Shown here: positions 1 through 11,855 of the stretch, in pieces
How positions within the stretch are numbered: the first letter of the stretch is position 1
How the letters are laid out: every line of letters begins with the position of its first letter
NCBI GenBank assembly: GCA_001414485.1
Contig: LLEY01000114.1
Span: 62,001-126,000 of the forward strand
Source of the DNA: Calycina herbarum
Taxonomy: Eukaryota > Ascomycota > Leotiomycetes > Helotiales > Pezizellaceae
Direction of reading: 5' to 3'
Length of the DNA stretch: 64,000 nucleotides
Position numbers and translations under genes: made by a program
Notes under the pieces: model-generated
The model's database searches: none
Told to the model about the DNA's origin: nothing
The model's input: the letters and a program-made list of their open reading frames with translations, nothing else

Positions 1-229
1 TTTCCGCGGAAAGTCCCTCGCTTATTTCCAAGGGGAGGGAACAACATTAACCTCCAGATGTGATATGAAATCCGCTTACAGAATCCGATCGGCCATTTGA
101 TTCATATTCCTCTCGTTCCTTTATATTGCTCGACATCTCCCTCACGTATTCTTTAGCCTCAAATCACTTTCTTGTCGTAATTCGCTACCGATTGCCACAG
201 TTTCTGCAACCAGCTGAATTGACTTGATC

Positions 230-1738
230 ATGGCTAGCACGCACAGCACCGACAATACCACTGCCATGAACGAGAAGATTGAACAGCCAGAATCTGATCT
301 CAGCAGTAAAACTGTGGAAGACGTTGGTCCCCCAGATGGTGGCACCGCCGCATGGCTAGTCGTCCTAGGAGCATGGTGCTGCTCATTCTCCAGTCCAGGC
401 TGGGTAAATAGTACATATCCCCCTCTGATGCTTTCTCAAAGCCCTTCAACTGACAACAATGCTCTCCAACCAGGTGTAGGCAGTTTCCAACAATACTACG
501 AGGTCGGACCTCTAAAAGACTATTCCAGCAGCACAATAGCCTGGATCCCCTCCCTCCAACTCTTCTTCATGTTCGCCTTAGGGCCTGTCGTCGGCATAAT
601 ATTTGATAAATATGGACCAAGACCACTCATCATTGTGGGGACGCTGCTGCATGTTTTTGGACTGATGATGGCGTCGTTGGCGAAGACTTATTATCAGTTT
701 ATTTTGTCTCAGGGGGTGTGTAGTGCTCTGGGTGCTGCTTGTTTATATACGCCTGGTGAGTTCACCTACCCCTCTCTTATTTCTACCTTGCTTAGATATT
801 ATATGCTGACCGAATCATTTGCGATCAAGCCCTTGCCTGCATCTCAACCTGGTTCTCCAAGAAACGAGGAGCAGCAATGGGAATAATGGTAACAGGCTCC
901 TCAGTTGGCGGTGTCATCTTTCCCATCATGATAAGTCGCATGATCAAAGCCGTCGGGTATCCCTGGACAATGCGGACAGCAGCATTTCTCATCCTCGGCC
1001 TCCAGGTCATTGCAATCCTCACAGTCCGTCCAAGAACAAAACCCGTGCCTAAGAAGATGCCAGCCGGGCGCTATGCGGCACCCTTCAAAGAATTTCCCTT
1101 TGTCATGTTGCTACTTGGAATCGCCGTCTTGACCTATGGTATATTCGTACCCATCGTCTATCTGGCTGTGCAGGGGTTCCAGGAGGCGCACATGTCCGAG
1201 GAAATGGCTCAATATCTGGTGGCCATCTTCAACGCCGCAAGGTAAGTCGTGACCCATCCCTTACCCTCCCCTCTCGATTTTGCGGAACACTGACATCCAA
1301 ACCCAAAGTCTCTTCGGTCGTCTAGCAGCAGGCTATAGCGCCGACCTAATTGGCCGCTGGAACATCTTCATCATAGCATGTACCCTCTCGGGTCTCTCCA
1401 TCTTTGCAGTCTGGATCCCCGCCAAGGACTCTTCTATCGCTATCGGTTTCGCGATCATGTTCGGCTTCACGTCAGGAGCATTTATAGGTCTTTCTGGTGC
1501 TCTTCCTCTCCAGGTTTCTCCTCTGCCTGAGTTTGGATACCGGCTGGGTCTGGTACTTCTTGCTATTTCGATTCCGGCGCTTACATTGGCGCCAATGGGT
1601 GGAGCTATATTACAAAGTTCAGCGAATGGGTGGCTGGATGTTAAGATTTTTGGTGGGGTGTTGTGTCTTGCTGGATCGGGGATTATTTTGGTCGCGAGGT
1701 TGATGTATACGGAGAGGAAACTTTTGAAGGTGTTTTGA
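230..1738 (+). CDS. MFS transporter, monocarboxylate-permease-like
   Basis: Four exons: 230-410, 474-755, 830-1241 and 1309-1738, giving 434 aa. The start is the ATG at 230; the TTG two codons upstream is not a start. Splicing restores family-typical joints: GWVNS-VGSFQQYYE at the first intron, TP-ALACISTWFSKKRG at the second and NAA-SLFGRLAAGY at the third. The protein has a short hydrophilic N-terminus, the PPDGG motif just before the first membrane segment (about residue 35), FDKYGPRP in the loop after TM2-3 and about 12 hydrophobic segments. These are marks of the fungal MCT/SLC16-like branch of the major facilitator superfamily, plasma-membrane proteins thought to move small carboxylates or similar solutes. 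The substrate cannot be read from sequence. It faces the next gene tail to tail. The gene looks intact. Confidence 0.9.
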
Positions 1739-2290
1739 GTGTGGAGCTAGAAAGATGCATGGCGAGGGTTGTTCATGGGCCCGAAATGTATTCCGTCCAG
1801 GCATTCAAGGCTTTGCGTCGAGGATACGCAGGGATTGACTGATGTACGATAGGTATGGGCGACGGAATTAGCAACTGTTTCCCCAAGTGTATGAGTAGAG
1901 ATGAGAAGGAGGTTCTAGAAGCGAGGACACATACCCATGAATGATTGAATAGATTTTATCTTGGAGTAGGGAAAGAAATACCGGCTTACCAATCAATGAA
2001 TACTGGAAGATAAAACTAGAAAGTACACAGAGACCAAAAATGGGATGTCACATGACATCGTCTTGTTTTTCTTGGTGTTTGAATATCTCTTATTTCCATA
2101 TTATAGAGATAACAACATCGCGATTCAATTCCACAAGCAAGGGAAGAAATCAAAGCTCAAAGAAGAGAACATAAGAAAAGCAAATCTCCAATCACAAACA
2201 ACCAAAAAAAATACAAAAGAAACAGGCAATATCCTACAACAATCGCACTCCAAATTCCAAACCCATTTCCAAACCAATTTTTACATCATT
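1739..2290. other. Convergent 3' intergenic region
   Basis: This stretch lies between the stop codons of the transporter and of the minus-strand gene that follows. It becomes A-rich toward 2100-2290, as expected for 3' UTR and polyadenylation signals of both genes. I see no gene or repeat in it. Confidence 0.6.
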
Positions 2291-4820
2291 TCAGAAGAAC
2301 TCATCTGTTACTGAACCTGTAGGCGAGGTAGCAGCACTATTCGAACCCGATCCGCCTTTCTTATTACCCAACATAGTCTTCAATGATCGCCTTAAGCCAC
2401 CTAGTGACTTTGGGCTTTTACCAGGTGTGGTTGGAGTTTTCCTTCCTGTTGAAGTCGAAGTTCTGGGTTCTGATGTAGCAATGGCAGATGCAGTATTAAG
2501 CGTCAAAGAAGGCCGACGTTGATCTAAAGAGATTCTCGATTGGGCGGATCTTGTCTTGCTCTTATCTAAAGCATTAAATTTTGACATGGGAATTCCAGTT
2601 GGTGCGTAGACCTTGGGAGAACGTGGAAGAGCTGCAGGCTCATAGCTGGTGGATGGCCGAGGGGGTGGTTCGATATCAGACGAATCACTGTTGGAATCAG
2701 AACCACTTGTTTGCCATGGTGGTAGATCTTCTGCGCGTGGTTGGTATACGCTTGGCACGTCGAAGAAGTGGAAGCCATGATCTTTAACTGGCGAATTACC
2801 TTTGGTGCCTCGCACAGCATAAGACCGCGACAAATTATCACTGCCTTTCTTGTGTTTGCATACTTTATGACGACGAGCCTTGGCCGCGGTATCATTAAGA
2901 GATCCCGATCGCTTGCGCTGATGGATGAAACTTGACAGGTGCTCAGTAGCCTCGCCATCTGAGTGAGATCCCGAGGATGTCTTGTGTTTATGACCTGCTG
3001 ACTCGGACCGCAAGAGTGGAGGGCGAGAAAAGATATTGGAATTTTGTAGAGAAGAACCACGAACTGGAAGGCTGGGTAGTGGGCGTTGACTAAGAGTCGC
3101 TTCTGTATTGGCAGTAGTCTCGGCGTTTTCAAGCCATGCGGCAGCTTTGGACTCCTGGTATACCTGCATTGGTGACCTCGGAACATTTGTAGTCGCGGTA
3201 GCTGGAGTTGGGGGGCAAGGATATGTTAGCCTGGCTGCCCTGAGTTTCGTTGGAGATTTTAAGAGGACAGGGGGGTAATCGCTTGATGGAGGGGCGTATA
3301 GCATCAATTTCTTTGGAGCAAACTCATCGCCACCCACCTCCTTGTTATGATTGACCAAGCCGGGAACATTTGACATTTCATCATCCCTCGCAGATTCAAA
3401 AGGGGTCCCGGGACGCTCAGCAAGGGTTGGAGTTCTCAGATCGTCTTCGTCCATCCTTCTGTAGTCGGCAGGCACGACTGTTTCATTATCGGCATCCGAG
3501 TCCGTACTCTCGTCTCCATCATCCTCATCATCCTCATAATATTCCCAACCTTCTTCTTCATCCGAGCGGTCGATCCTTGCGTAGTCTCGCGGGAGATAAA
3601 TGCGAGCCATTCGTGAAGGAGGTTTAAAGTTTGCCCTTGCAAGTCTTCTGGCCGCATTTCTCTCTCGCCTCTCCACCTCCTCTCTTTCATACGCCTCGAA
3701 ATGCTTTTCGTCTAGCAGCTCTTGGGTCGCCAATGATAAACCATACAAATCCAACGTGCTCTTTGATGGGGGGATAAAGGTTCGAGCTAAATCGTCTTGA
3801 ACGATTTGGAGCAGTTGAAGAGTTTCCCAGCTTCGATAGTGGAACTTGAATGTTGTATAAGGTCTGTCGATACGATCTTTCAGAAGCCATCTGTAGAATT
3901 TAGCATCGCCGGCATCATCCATCAAACCGGCCGACCGGAAGCTTGAAGGTGGATCGGTCAGCTTATATCTAGAATGAAGGCTAACATATACAGGAAGCAT
4001 CCAAGGGTACGAGATACTTACAATATGCCATAATCCTTTTGACTCTTATGAACAGGAGGGTCTTGGACACATCTAACCTTGCCTAGGGCACGATAAACTC
4101 GAATCTGGATCAGCCCTCCATCTGCAGCCGCCGATCCGCCTCGTGGTTGAACAAAGTAAAATGCTCGGCGCTCGAGTCCACATTTCTTATATCTCATGCC
4201 ATCTTTATCTTCATAGACGAACTTTTCGCTTGGATCAAAGAACGCTCTCGAGACCTGGCCTGCTGGGCTCTTAGCTGCATCATGTCCCCATGACATAACT
4301 TCTCTGCCGTTTATCGAGAGCTTGAAATAAAACAATTCGTGTTCAGCCTCATCGTGGATTCGATATTTCAACCACCATCGAGTGTCTGTTCAAGGTCAAT
4401 GGATATCGTGCAAATGAAAGGGCGCAACACACCAGGGACAGCGGGTACATAAACAGAAATAGCTGTTTGCTTTCCTAGAAGTCGATCGGCTTTGCTTCCG
4501 ACCTTGGGAACAGGTTTTGGACCTGGCACGTAAACGACAAGCTCTTTCCCGAGAACCTTATCGGCCTTGCTTTGAATCTTGACGGCATGGTTCGTTTCTA
4601 ATAGCTCCGCATCTGAGCTTCCCTCTGAACTTCCATCTGTCGCTGCATCTGGAGTTGCATCCGACTCGGTATCCGATATTTGCTTTTGACCTTCGCCTCC
4701 AACACCACCATCTTGAGACCGGTTCGTCCACTGTGTGTTGTCGGGATGAGGAAACTCCGGGAAGGTGCCCAAATTGGACAGACAGACAAGGCTAAACTCG
4801 ACACCGTTGCGGCGTGGCAT
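2291..4820 (-). CDS. Unrecognised large fungal protein with disordered C-terminal half
   Basis: Three exons on the minus strand (4820-4433, 4385-4022, 3968-2291) encode 809 aa. The 47 nt and 53 nt introns are placed so that the frame runs PAVP-DTRWWLKYR and KDYGI-LYKLTDPPSS. The start is the ATG at 4820, followed by MPRRNGVEFSLVCL. Residues about 130-330 look folded and beta-rich (FYFKLSINGREV, QVSRAFFDP, GLIQIRVYRALG, then FKFHYRSWETLQLLQIV). That pattern faintly recalls fungal DUF7918-like proteins, but I cannot assign it. The rest is low complexity: an acidic stretch (DEEEGWEYYEDDEDDGDES), many Ser/Pro/Thr runs and a basic C-terminus (RRSLKTMLGNKKG). It may be a nuclear or signalling scaffold; no function is claimed. 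Existence of the gene is secure, its role unknown. Confidence 0.8.
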
Positions 4821-6506
4821 GATGAAAATACCAATTGCTGGTCAACTTGACCTTGGGTCTTCTGGTCGAGGGAGGAAAGGCTGGTGAACAAGAAAAGACA
4901 GGCGATTGTCTTCCTGTTCAACGCAGATGAAGGTCAAAATATCGTTGTCGAACGCTAGCGCAATTTCAAAAGGCGGCCAGTGAAATAGGGAAACTCGAAC
5001 CGTTGCGGCTCTCACAAGCGAGCAGGTCGGCCAACCAACCACCAACCACCCCCTTCTGTCCGTTGACTCGCCCCATCCCCACACAAACCAGGGACCCACC
5101 AGTATCTTCAAGTATCAAAATAAGAAAAGTTGTTGCGTCCTAAGTAATCCACATGTCCATGAGAGTCTTAATGTAAAAATCGGTCGCAAACGACGGTCGT
5201 TTCAACCACGATTACTTAGCTCAGCGTATTTGGCTACTTTCCTCGAGAAAAATAGCCCACCCGATAAGGGGTTGAGGCGAGCTGCATGTTGGGGTGGTAA
5301 AGTCGCTGCCATTTTGGGTTGAGTTGTTCAGTTGGCGCATGTCGCACCGGCAACTTGATGCTTGAGCATACCAAATCATCGCGTGAGATATGCGTCCCTT
5401 GGAGACCTATGAGTTTGATTTTGTCTTTTGCAGTTGTCTTCTCGCAGCTTCGTTTTTGTATGTTGTGTTTTGATACTCGCGTAGTGGAGAGTGACTTCTG
5501 TAAAAGCGGCCAGATTGCTAGCCTCGAAACGAAGGATGTCAAAAGCGGCCACCCACTTGGATCCGAGATTGGCAAATCCAGGCCCTCATTCCAAAAGACT
5601 TGTATGGTACTTTCAAGATGATAGGCGGATCAAGGTCAGAACACTCTTGGCTATTGCTACTAGAAAAAAATCAACGAAACATTTTGTGAGAAGGAGGCCT
5701 TCTCGGTATAAACCTCCCTCCGTCTTGTCAAACATTGTAGGACCTGTTTTTTTGTTCTTTCGAAAAAGGAGAATGAAGAAACATGATATTTCATTCTCCA
5801 AAGCCTTCCCGAGTAATAGTTTCAATTATCCTAGAATGGTACTTAGTAAGGAAGGTGTGAGCAGAATAAAAGCTGGATCTCTGACCTCTCAAATGTCATA
5901 GGTGACCATTAGAAATGGGGAATTAGAAAACTGGTCCTTGGAAAGGAATATGGTCAAATTTGAGGCTTTCCTAGGCGCTGGTGGTAACTTAGAAAGATCT
6001 AGTATCAAGTGGTCGCAAGGGCTCCATCTTAGCAACCGGCGAGGAGAAGTCAACAACGATCGTGTACAAAGATATAAATTGAATTGAACAGCAACGGAAT
6101 GGAGGTCTCCAGGTACGTGTTCCAAGTGTTTGGATTCTCAAGTCCTAGAATCATGTATAAGGGCCATTCGATGGGTCAGGTAGGTGATGATCACGTTGAA
6201 GGGACGTCCAGACCGGATAGTAATATCTGGCATTGTTAACGATATTGCTGAATTCAGCAGAGAGAAAATAAAATGGATTGAACCTCAAAGATACAAATAC
6301 CTTCAGAGAGCTTCCCGCTGACTCTGTAATAGCGGAACACGGGAGCTCTTGGGCCTTTGATTTGCACAACTTTGCCTTGACGGCACCTGAGACTTACTAC
6401 CACATAATGTTCAACAATATACGGAAAAGTGCGAGATTTTGTTTGTGTTTCCGCAGTAGTTGTATTCCTTATTTACAGACGCCCTTCCCTTCCCGGTGTC
6501 GTTCGC
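4821..6506. other. Intergenic region, no supported gene
   Basis: The first 300 bases are the promoter and 5' leader of the minus-strand gene ending at 4820, with C/A-rich CCAACC repeats near 5030-5050. From 5200 to 6500 only short open frames occur, without family resemblance or splice-linked continuity. Near 5507 and 5532 lie the words GTAAAAGCGGCC and AAAAGCGGCC, which recall part of a 30 bp repeat found elsewhere (23839, 61836). Confidence 0.5.
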
Positions 6507-6977
6507 TCATTTGAGCACAGCCTTGGTAGCTTCATCCTTATCTAACAAGCCCAAATTCCGGATCGCTCCTGCCGGTGGTACGTTGTCGCGAGGTGCTGCA
6601 GCTTCGGCCTTTCGATATGCGGTTTGCAAAGCTCGAACTCTCGATGCCTATTTGGTTGAGTTTCATTAGCGCAGCCCAGCTTTGGAGATGCCCACTGGAA
6701 GCTTAGAGTATCCCCCACTAACCTCTTTCTTGTGGTGCAGGCACTCGTAATAATCCTCCAAGACCGGCACACACTTCTTCTTTCCGGTGTCGTCTTCAGC
6801 GTTTGTGTTGACGACATAGCAAGCTAGAACCTCTTGCCAGAAGGGAAAGCATCGTGAGGTCCCTGTGAACGACGTACATTAGCCATTGAATCCCAATTTC
6901 GCATCCCAAAGCTCCGGCAGAGCCCATATTTAATCCTGAGCGTGCTTACCTCCAGTGAGTCCGTAGCCAGACGACAT
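6507..6977 (-). CDS. NDUFS5: NADH:ubiquinone oxidoreductase (complex I) 15 kDa-type subunit, NDUFS5 family
   Basis: A small gene split so finely that no single exon stands out: minus-strand exons 6977-6950, 6862-6723 and 6647-6507 make 102 aa. The donors are GTAAGC and GTTAGT; the acceptors are CACAG and AATAG. The protein begins MSSGYGLTGGTSRCFPFWQ. It has two CX9C motifs, C-FPFWQEVLA-C (about residues 14-24) and C-VPVLEDYYE-C (about 42-52), the twin-CX9C (CHCH) signature of small intermembrane-space proteins oxidised by the Mia40 pathway. The order and spacing, a helical RVRALQTAYRKAEAA stretch and the length fit the NDUFS5 subunit of the complex I membrane arm. It is transcribed divergently from SEC39, with 202 bp between the two start codons. 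All key cysteines are present and the gene looks intact. Confidence 0.9.
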
Positions 6978-7179
6978 ATTGTGTGCTTAATTCGTTGTAT
7001 TGCTTGTCGGGCTCTGGGGAAGTTGTGAGGTTGAAGTTGAGAAAGGGCACTAGGCCTGCATCGATGCCTTAAGGCTGCAATCAAAGTGCCCAGTTTGAAC
7101 AGCTATTATTATTCTCGTCATCCATGCGCCAACATCAATAAATCCCCATGCTGCTATTCTCTTTGGATCAACTGAAAGT
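6978..7179. promoter_or_regulatory. Shared divergent promoter of the complex I subunit gene and SEC39
   Basis: Only 202 bp separate the two ATG codons on opposite strands, so both promoters and 5' leaders must lie here. No clear TATA box is visible, which suits housekeeping genes. Confidence 0.6.
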
Positions 7180-10125
7180 ATGGCAGGATCTATTGTATCC
7201 CCAGCTAAAGCCATACTTTTGGCAGTTCAGCTAGCTGCCGCTGTCGACCTCACATCCTTCGAAAGCCTCGTTTCCCGCTATCCAAGGACGCTGCATAAAG
7301 AGCTTGTTCTGCGAATACTCCTTACCTATCTGCCCGAAATTCTCGAGACGTCGGAATATATATCTCTTCTAGGGAGACTCGAGGCTGGAGAACTAGAGAA
7401 TGATCCCGCTTTTGAACCAACGAAATTCGGTTTGGAGGAACTCGATGAGGTAGAGGCAAAGAAGAAAGCACGAAAGCTACGATTACTCCCTCTAGAGCCA
7501 CCTTATGATTTTGCAGATGAAGACCCGAGTCCGCTCATTCAATTTCTTGTTCTGCGGGCACTACGGATTGATGAAAATACGGGGTTGATCACTCAAATAC
7601 CAGAGTTGCTACAGCCTTTTTTACACCTTTCTACATACCTCAGAACTTGGATCATTTCCACGATCCTTCCCCTATTGCGATTTACCTACGAATACTACAC
7701 GGATGATGGAATCCCCCTCACGATTCCGAAATTCGAACGGCTGGACGACGAAGCTGGCGTAAAGCTGCTACTTTCGAAGACGGCCAACGATGAAGAAATT
7801 ACAGAGAATACTGTTGGACGTGATCTGAGGGGTTTGGTTGGGCCCTGGATGTATGGCGATACCAGATGGAAACGAAGAAAGTCGAGATTGGAATCTCGAG
7901 CCGGATTACAACACTCTATGCACTTTGATCAGAACGCTATTTCGAATGAGAAATGTATTGGCTGGGAGGAAGTTTTCAAATGGATCACACAACAGGCCGG
8001 GAGTTCATGGAGAACAGCAGTAGATGCTATTGAACAATGGGATGGGCCAGGGGATGTGGACGTTGGAGAATATAGTGATGGTTCCATCTGGCTGGACGAA
8101 GACGAGCAGCAACTTCTTGAACGGCGATACGCACGAGCAGCTTTAGCCGCTGCATATTTGATTTCCGAAGAAAGCGAATATGCTTTGAACGGGGTATATC
8201 GGATTTTGGAACGGCTTATAAAACTGATGGACCAAGACAGAGTACCGTCGTTACAAGCAGCTTGCTCGCTACTAATGCCTATCCTATTCCAGGATGAAGA
8301 ATTTCCCTCTACCAAGCATGCTCAACACCTGCGGAATAACCTCTTGGGTGAGGAAAATAGCCTGACGAAGCCAGGTGAAATCTCAGTCCAAATCCTTCAT
8401 GCGTTGGTCATTTCTGCATATTTGTGTACGAGGATAGGGTCCGGGTTTACCGTTAGAAGAGCTGGAGAGCTGGCGTTGCTTCAAGACGAGACTGAACAAA
8501 AAATCGAATTCAGCAAATTGCTGGTCAATGTTCGCAACGGACCGAAAGGCGACGACAAATACTGGATAAAATTGAGAAACGAGATTTTGTGGTTGCGCAG
8601 TTGGGGTGTTGAGGAAAGCTCGGAAGGTGCAGATGCTTCAAACGGAAAGGGCATTCTGGGTAAACTTTCCAAAGAGTATATCGAGGCCGAGCTCCTCACC
8701 CTATTTCTCTCAAACACCCGTACGCATTCTTTTTATTCTGCATTGCCCACGTCACTTTATTAATAACTTTTCCAGGATATACGCTCGCTCGTTCCATTTA
8801 CGAAAAGTCTCCAGACCGACCATTGTCAAAGAAGGCTTTGGAGGATACTGTTATTTCCGCAGCCATGAATGCTTACGACAATGCCACAAATCCCAACAAG
8901 ACCAGAGGTGGCGTCAAGAAATGTCATGACATGTAAGTTCCTTCTCGTTCATAGCTATATATGAAACGTGCATGCTGACTTGATGTGCAGTATCGAGGCA
9001 TTTCCAGACACCCTGAGCGATTCTCTTCGAGTACGCCAACTCGAGAGCTTGATTAGCGCCACACATTCCCTCGAGAATTATAGACTTGTCTTCAAACAAG
9101 GAGAAAACTTTAAGCCTGTCACCCTACGCGTACACGGCGATCCCATATCAATTATTGGCAAAGTCTTGGACCAGAATGAGAAGAGTTATCTCAAGATTGT
9201 CGATTTCATAAATATCGGTAGAGAGATGGTCAAAGCTGGTCTCACTATGCGGAACTTCGACGGCTCGTCGAAGCAAATGGGTGAGAAGGATCTCGAGGAG
9301 AAATCACTGATTTCAGACAAACGAGTTGTCAGCATGTGTATCGCTGCTGCTCTCGCCGAGGACGATTTCGAAACGGCATATTCATATGTGGTGACACGGC
9401 TGAAGAAAATTGGAGGTCCTGCTCAATCACGTTCATTCAATGTTGATCATAACGAAGCAGGGCTCACGGCAGAAATCCCTCCCAAAAGTATCGATGATTG
9501 GTCCTGGCTTGCAGCTTTGGAAGCTGGAAAATATCGTCGCAACGCAAACACAGTCTCGGCAACAAACGGAAGTGGAAGTAACAATGTTAGGCACCTTGAA
9601 CAGCGGATTGAATGCCTCGCCCAAGCACTTCGGCTCGCTCCAAAGTCGACCCTCCAGGATATTCTGAACGCATATCGTCGTTGTGAGGAAGAACTCGAGG
9701 CGGCAGTAAAGCTAGAGGCGGAGCAAGAAGCACTTTGGGATACACAAGGGGATGATCAGTTTATGCCTGGGGGGTTCCAATCAACTCCTGCGAAACAAAA
9801 TACGACAAATACCAACGCTCGTACAACGGAGGAAGCCCCAATGTCTCTTTTCGATCTGTCGCGAGCAAGCATGGCAAGAGCGCAAACCGGATTTTCAGCA
9901 TTATCCAGGCTTCGCGGTAGTGAAACCGAGTCTGGAACATCTGGCTCGGTTACTTCTGCGGGTACTGATGGTTCACGGGATGAAGCAGGCACACCCAAAG
10001 TGGGAACGAGAAAGAGAGACCAGGTCAAGAATCTTGCTGTTGGAGGGCTTGCATCTGGAATTGGGTGGTTGATTAACGCTCCGGCCCCTCAGCTGGAGGA
10101 TCATGGTCATGATGAACAACGATGA
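7180..10125 (+). CDS. SEC39: Sec39 domain protein of the ER-tethering Dsl1 complex
   Basis: Three exons (7180-8719, 8776-8932, 8991-10125) encode 943 aa. The joints are NT-RYTLARSIYEKSPDRP and KKCHD-IIEAFPDTLSDS. The sequence is all-helical, without signal peptide or membrane segment. The N-terminal block (VQLAAAVDLTSFESLVSRYP, then LVLRILLTYLPE) and the later SIYEKSPDRPLSKKALEDTVI block match the fungal Sec39 family, counterpart of metazoan NBAS. Sec39 is a peripheral ER protein of the Dsl1 complex, which captures COPI vesicles returning from the Golgi. The C-terminal ~130 residues are Ser/Thr/Gly-rich and probably disordered. It shares a promoter with the complex I gene. It looks intact and its length is normal for filamentous fungi. 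Confidence 0.88.
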
Positions 10126-10630
10126 AATGCTTTTGTTTATGGAGTCGGATGGCGAGCGTGAGGAGGGAGTTTGGAAAGTATTGCATGGCATTTTGGCGTT
10201 TAGAGCTGTACAATACCCTTAGTACCGTAGTTTGGTAGCTGTAGTATACAATTGAGATTATCCTTAGGCGAGAGGGAAGTAATAGGATAGCAAGAAACAC
10301 TCGTTGAATTCATTGGAAAGCGTTTTTGTTCTCATAGTGAATACCGCGAACATGTTTGGCGAGAAGAAAAGGAGTGATATTCGGATCTTCAGGCACTTAA
10401 TATTTATAGACATTCGTACCGAGGGGTCAAATTTCGTTATTCTGCTCAGACAATAGAAATATCTGCCGACATGACGACCAACTACAAACTGGTGGGGTGA
10501 ATCCTCTCCATATTTCTACTGGGCCTTCCAGGTTCCCGCCCAGGATCGCCATGTCTGCAGCAAGCTTCCCCAGGCCCTTCGTCAGCTAATCGTCGTCACC
10601 TTTGGATCCAGGCTCGACCCAGCGTCTCTC
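10126..10630. other. Intergenic spacer between SEC39 and the glycosyltransferase
   Basis: Holds the SEC39 3' end and the promoter of the downstream gene. I see no open frame or repeat worth naming. Confidence 0.5.
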
Positions 10631-11855
10631 ATGGCGGGAGCCCGCTATTATTTCCGGCGTATCAAGTTCCTTACCTCGTCTCCTCCTTTCAAACTCCTCG
10701 CGACAGGTCTCTGTCTATTCACAGTTTTTCGCTTGGTGTTAAGACATAATCACGATGTCGACTTTGCGACGATTACGATCGATGTTGATGATGAGGGGAT
10801 AGACTGGAGTAGGTACTATTATGCGCAGTTTGTGAGGAGGGAGGAGGAATTGTGTAGTGCGCTTATGGTTTGGAGTGGGATGGAGGAGATTGGGAGTCGG
10901 GCTCAGGTTGGTTACCTACTGATCAGTCGCAATAGAGGGGGATGGGAGGGAGTAAGACATTGAGCTGACTTACTGGTTGTAGCGTATAATGCTCTACCCT
11001 TCGAATTGGAGTCCCAACGATACCCAAACCAACTCTGATCGATCGACGACCCTCACACCCATCGCGCGACTCCTCCAAACAGCAGAGAAATCCTACTACG
11101 TTAAACTCTCCCCCCTCGATGCCTTGCGCAACAACTCCCTCTGGACAGCAGGAGGTTTCGACCCTAAACTCCTAGCCTTCAACCTCACAGAGTACAGCCG
11201 CGTCCTCGTTCTCGAACCTGATTCCCTGGTTTTGAAGAATCTGGATGAGTTATTCCTGTTCCCGTCGGCGCCAATTGCGATGCCGTTTATAACTCAGAAA
11301 GAGGGAGCAGGGTTTTCGACACAGATGATGTTGGTACAACCAAACGCGAAATCCTTTCGTAGATTGTATAAACGATTCTCGACCTCGCTCTCGCCTCCAA
11401 CTCCGAGAACTATACCTGTTCTTGAACTCGTCGGATATACTTTTCGCAATAATATCCTTCGAATCCCCCAACGACCATACAATCTCCTCACCAGCGAATT
11501 TCGGCGGAAAGATCATACCGCATATATGACGCCTAGGAATAGAAGTGAATCATGGGATCCAGATGAGATATTAAACGAGGCGAAGGTGGTGCAGTATTCT
11601 GATAAGGGGCTTCCGAGGCCGTGGGTTAGGGCTGAGAGGGCGGTTTTGAATCGGTATATGCCCGGGTGTAGGGAGAAGGAGGGGTTTGGGGGGAGTGAGT
11701 GTAGAGAACGGGGGATTTGGTTGAGGCTTTATAGGGAGTTTATTGAGCGGCGGGAGGCGGTTTGTGGGGTGGGGTTTGAGGTTGTAGGAATGGGGAGTGA
11801 TTTATATGGTTTAAGGGCTGGTAATTGGACGGATGATGGCTTATTTGGGGATTGA
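10631..11855 (+). CDS. GT8-like glycosyltransferase, probable Golgi type II membrane protein
   Basis: Two exons, 10631-10906 and 10983-11855, encode 382 aa (joint GSRAQ-RIMLYPSNW). After a short basic tail there is one hydrophobic anchor (about residues 21-38, FKLLATGLCLFTVFRLVL) and then a lumenal domain, the layout of Golgi glycosyltransferases. The core carries LFNL-type features of family 8: AFNLTEYSRVLVLEPDSLVLKNLDELF, where the EPDS stretch sits at the place of the metal-binding DxD, then FITQKEGAGFSTQMMLVQP. This resembles fungal glucose N-acetyltransferase (Gnt1)-like and glycogenin-like enzymes. The DxD is not canonical (E-P-D), so activity should not be assumed. The third quarter of exon 2 is unusually G-rich, but the frame is clean. 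Confidence 0.75.
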
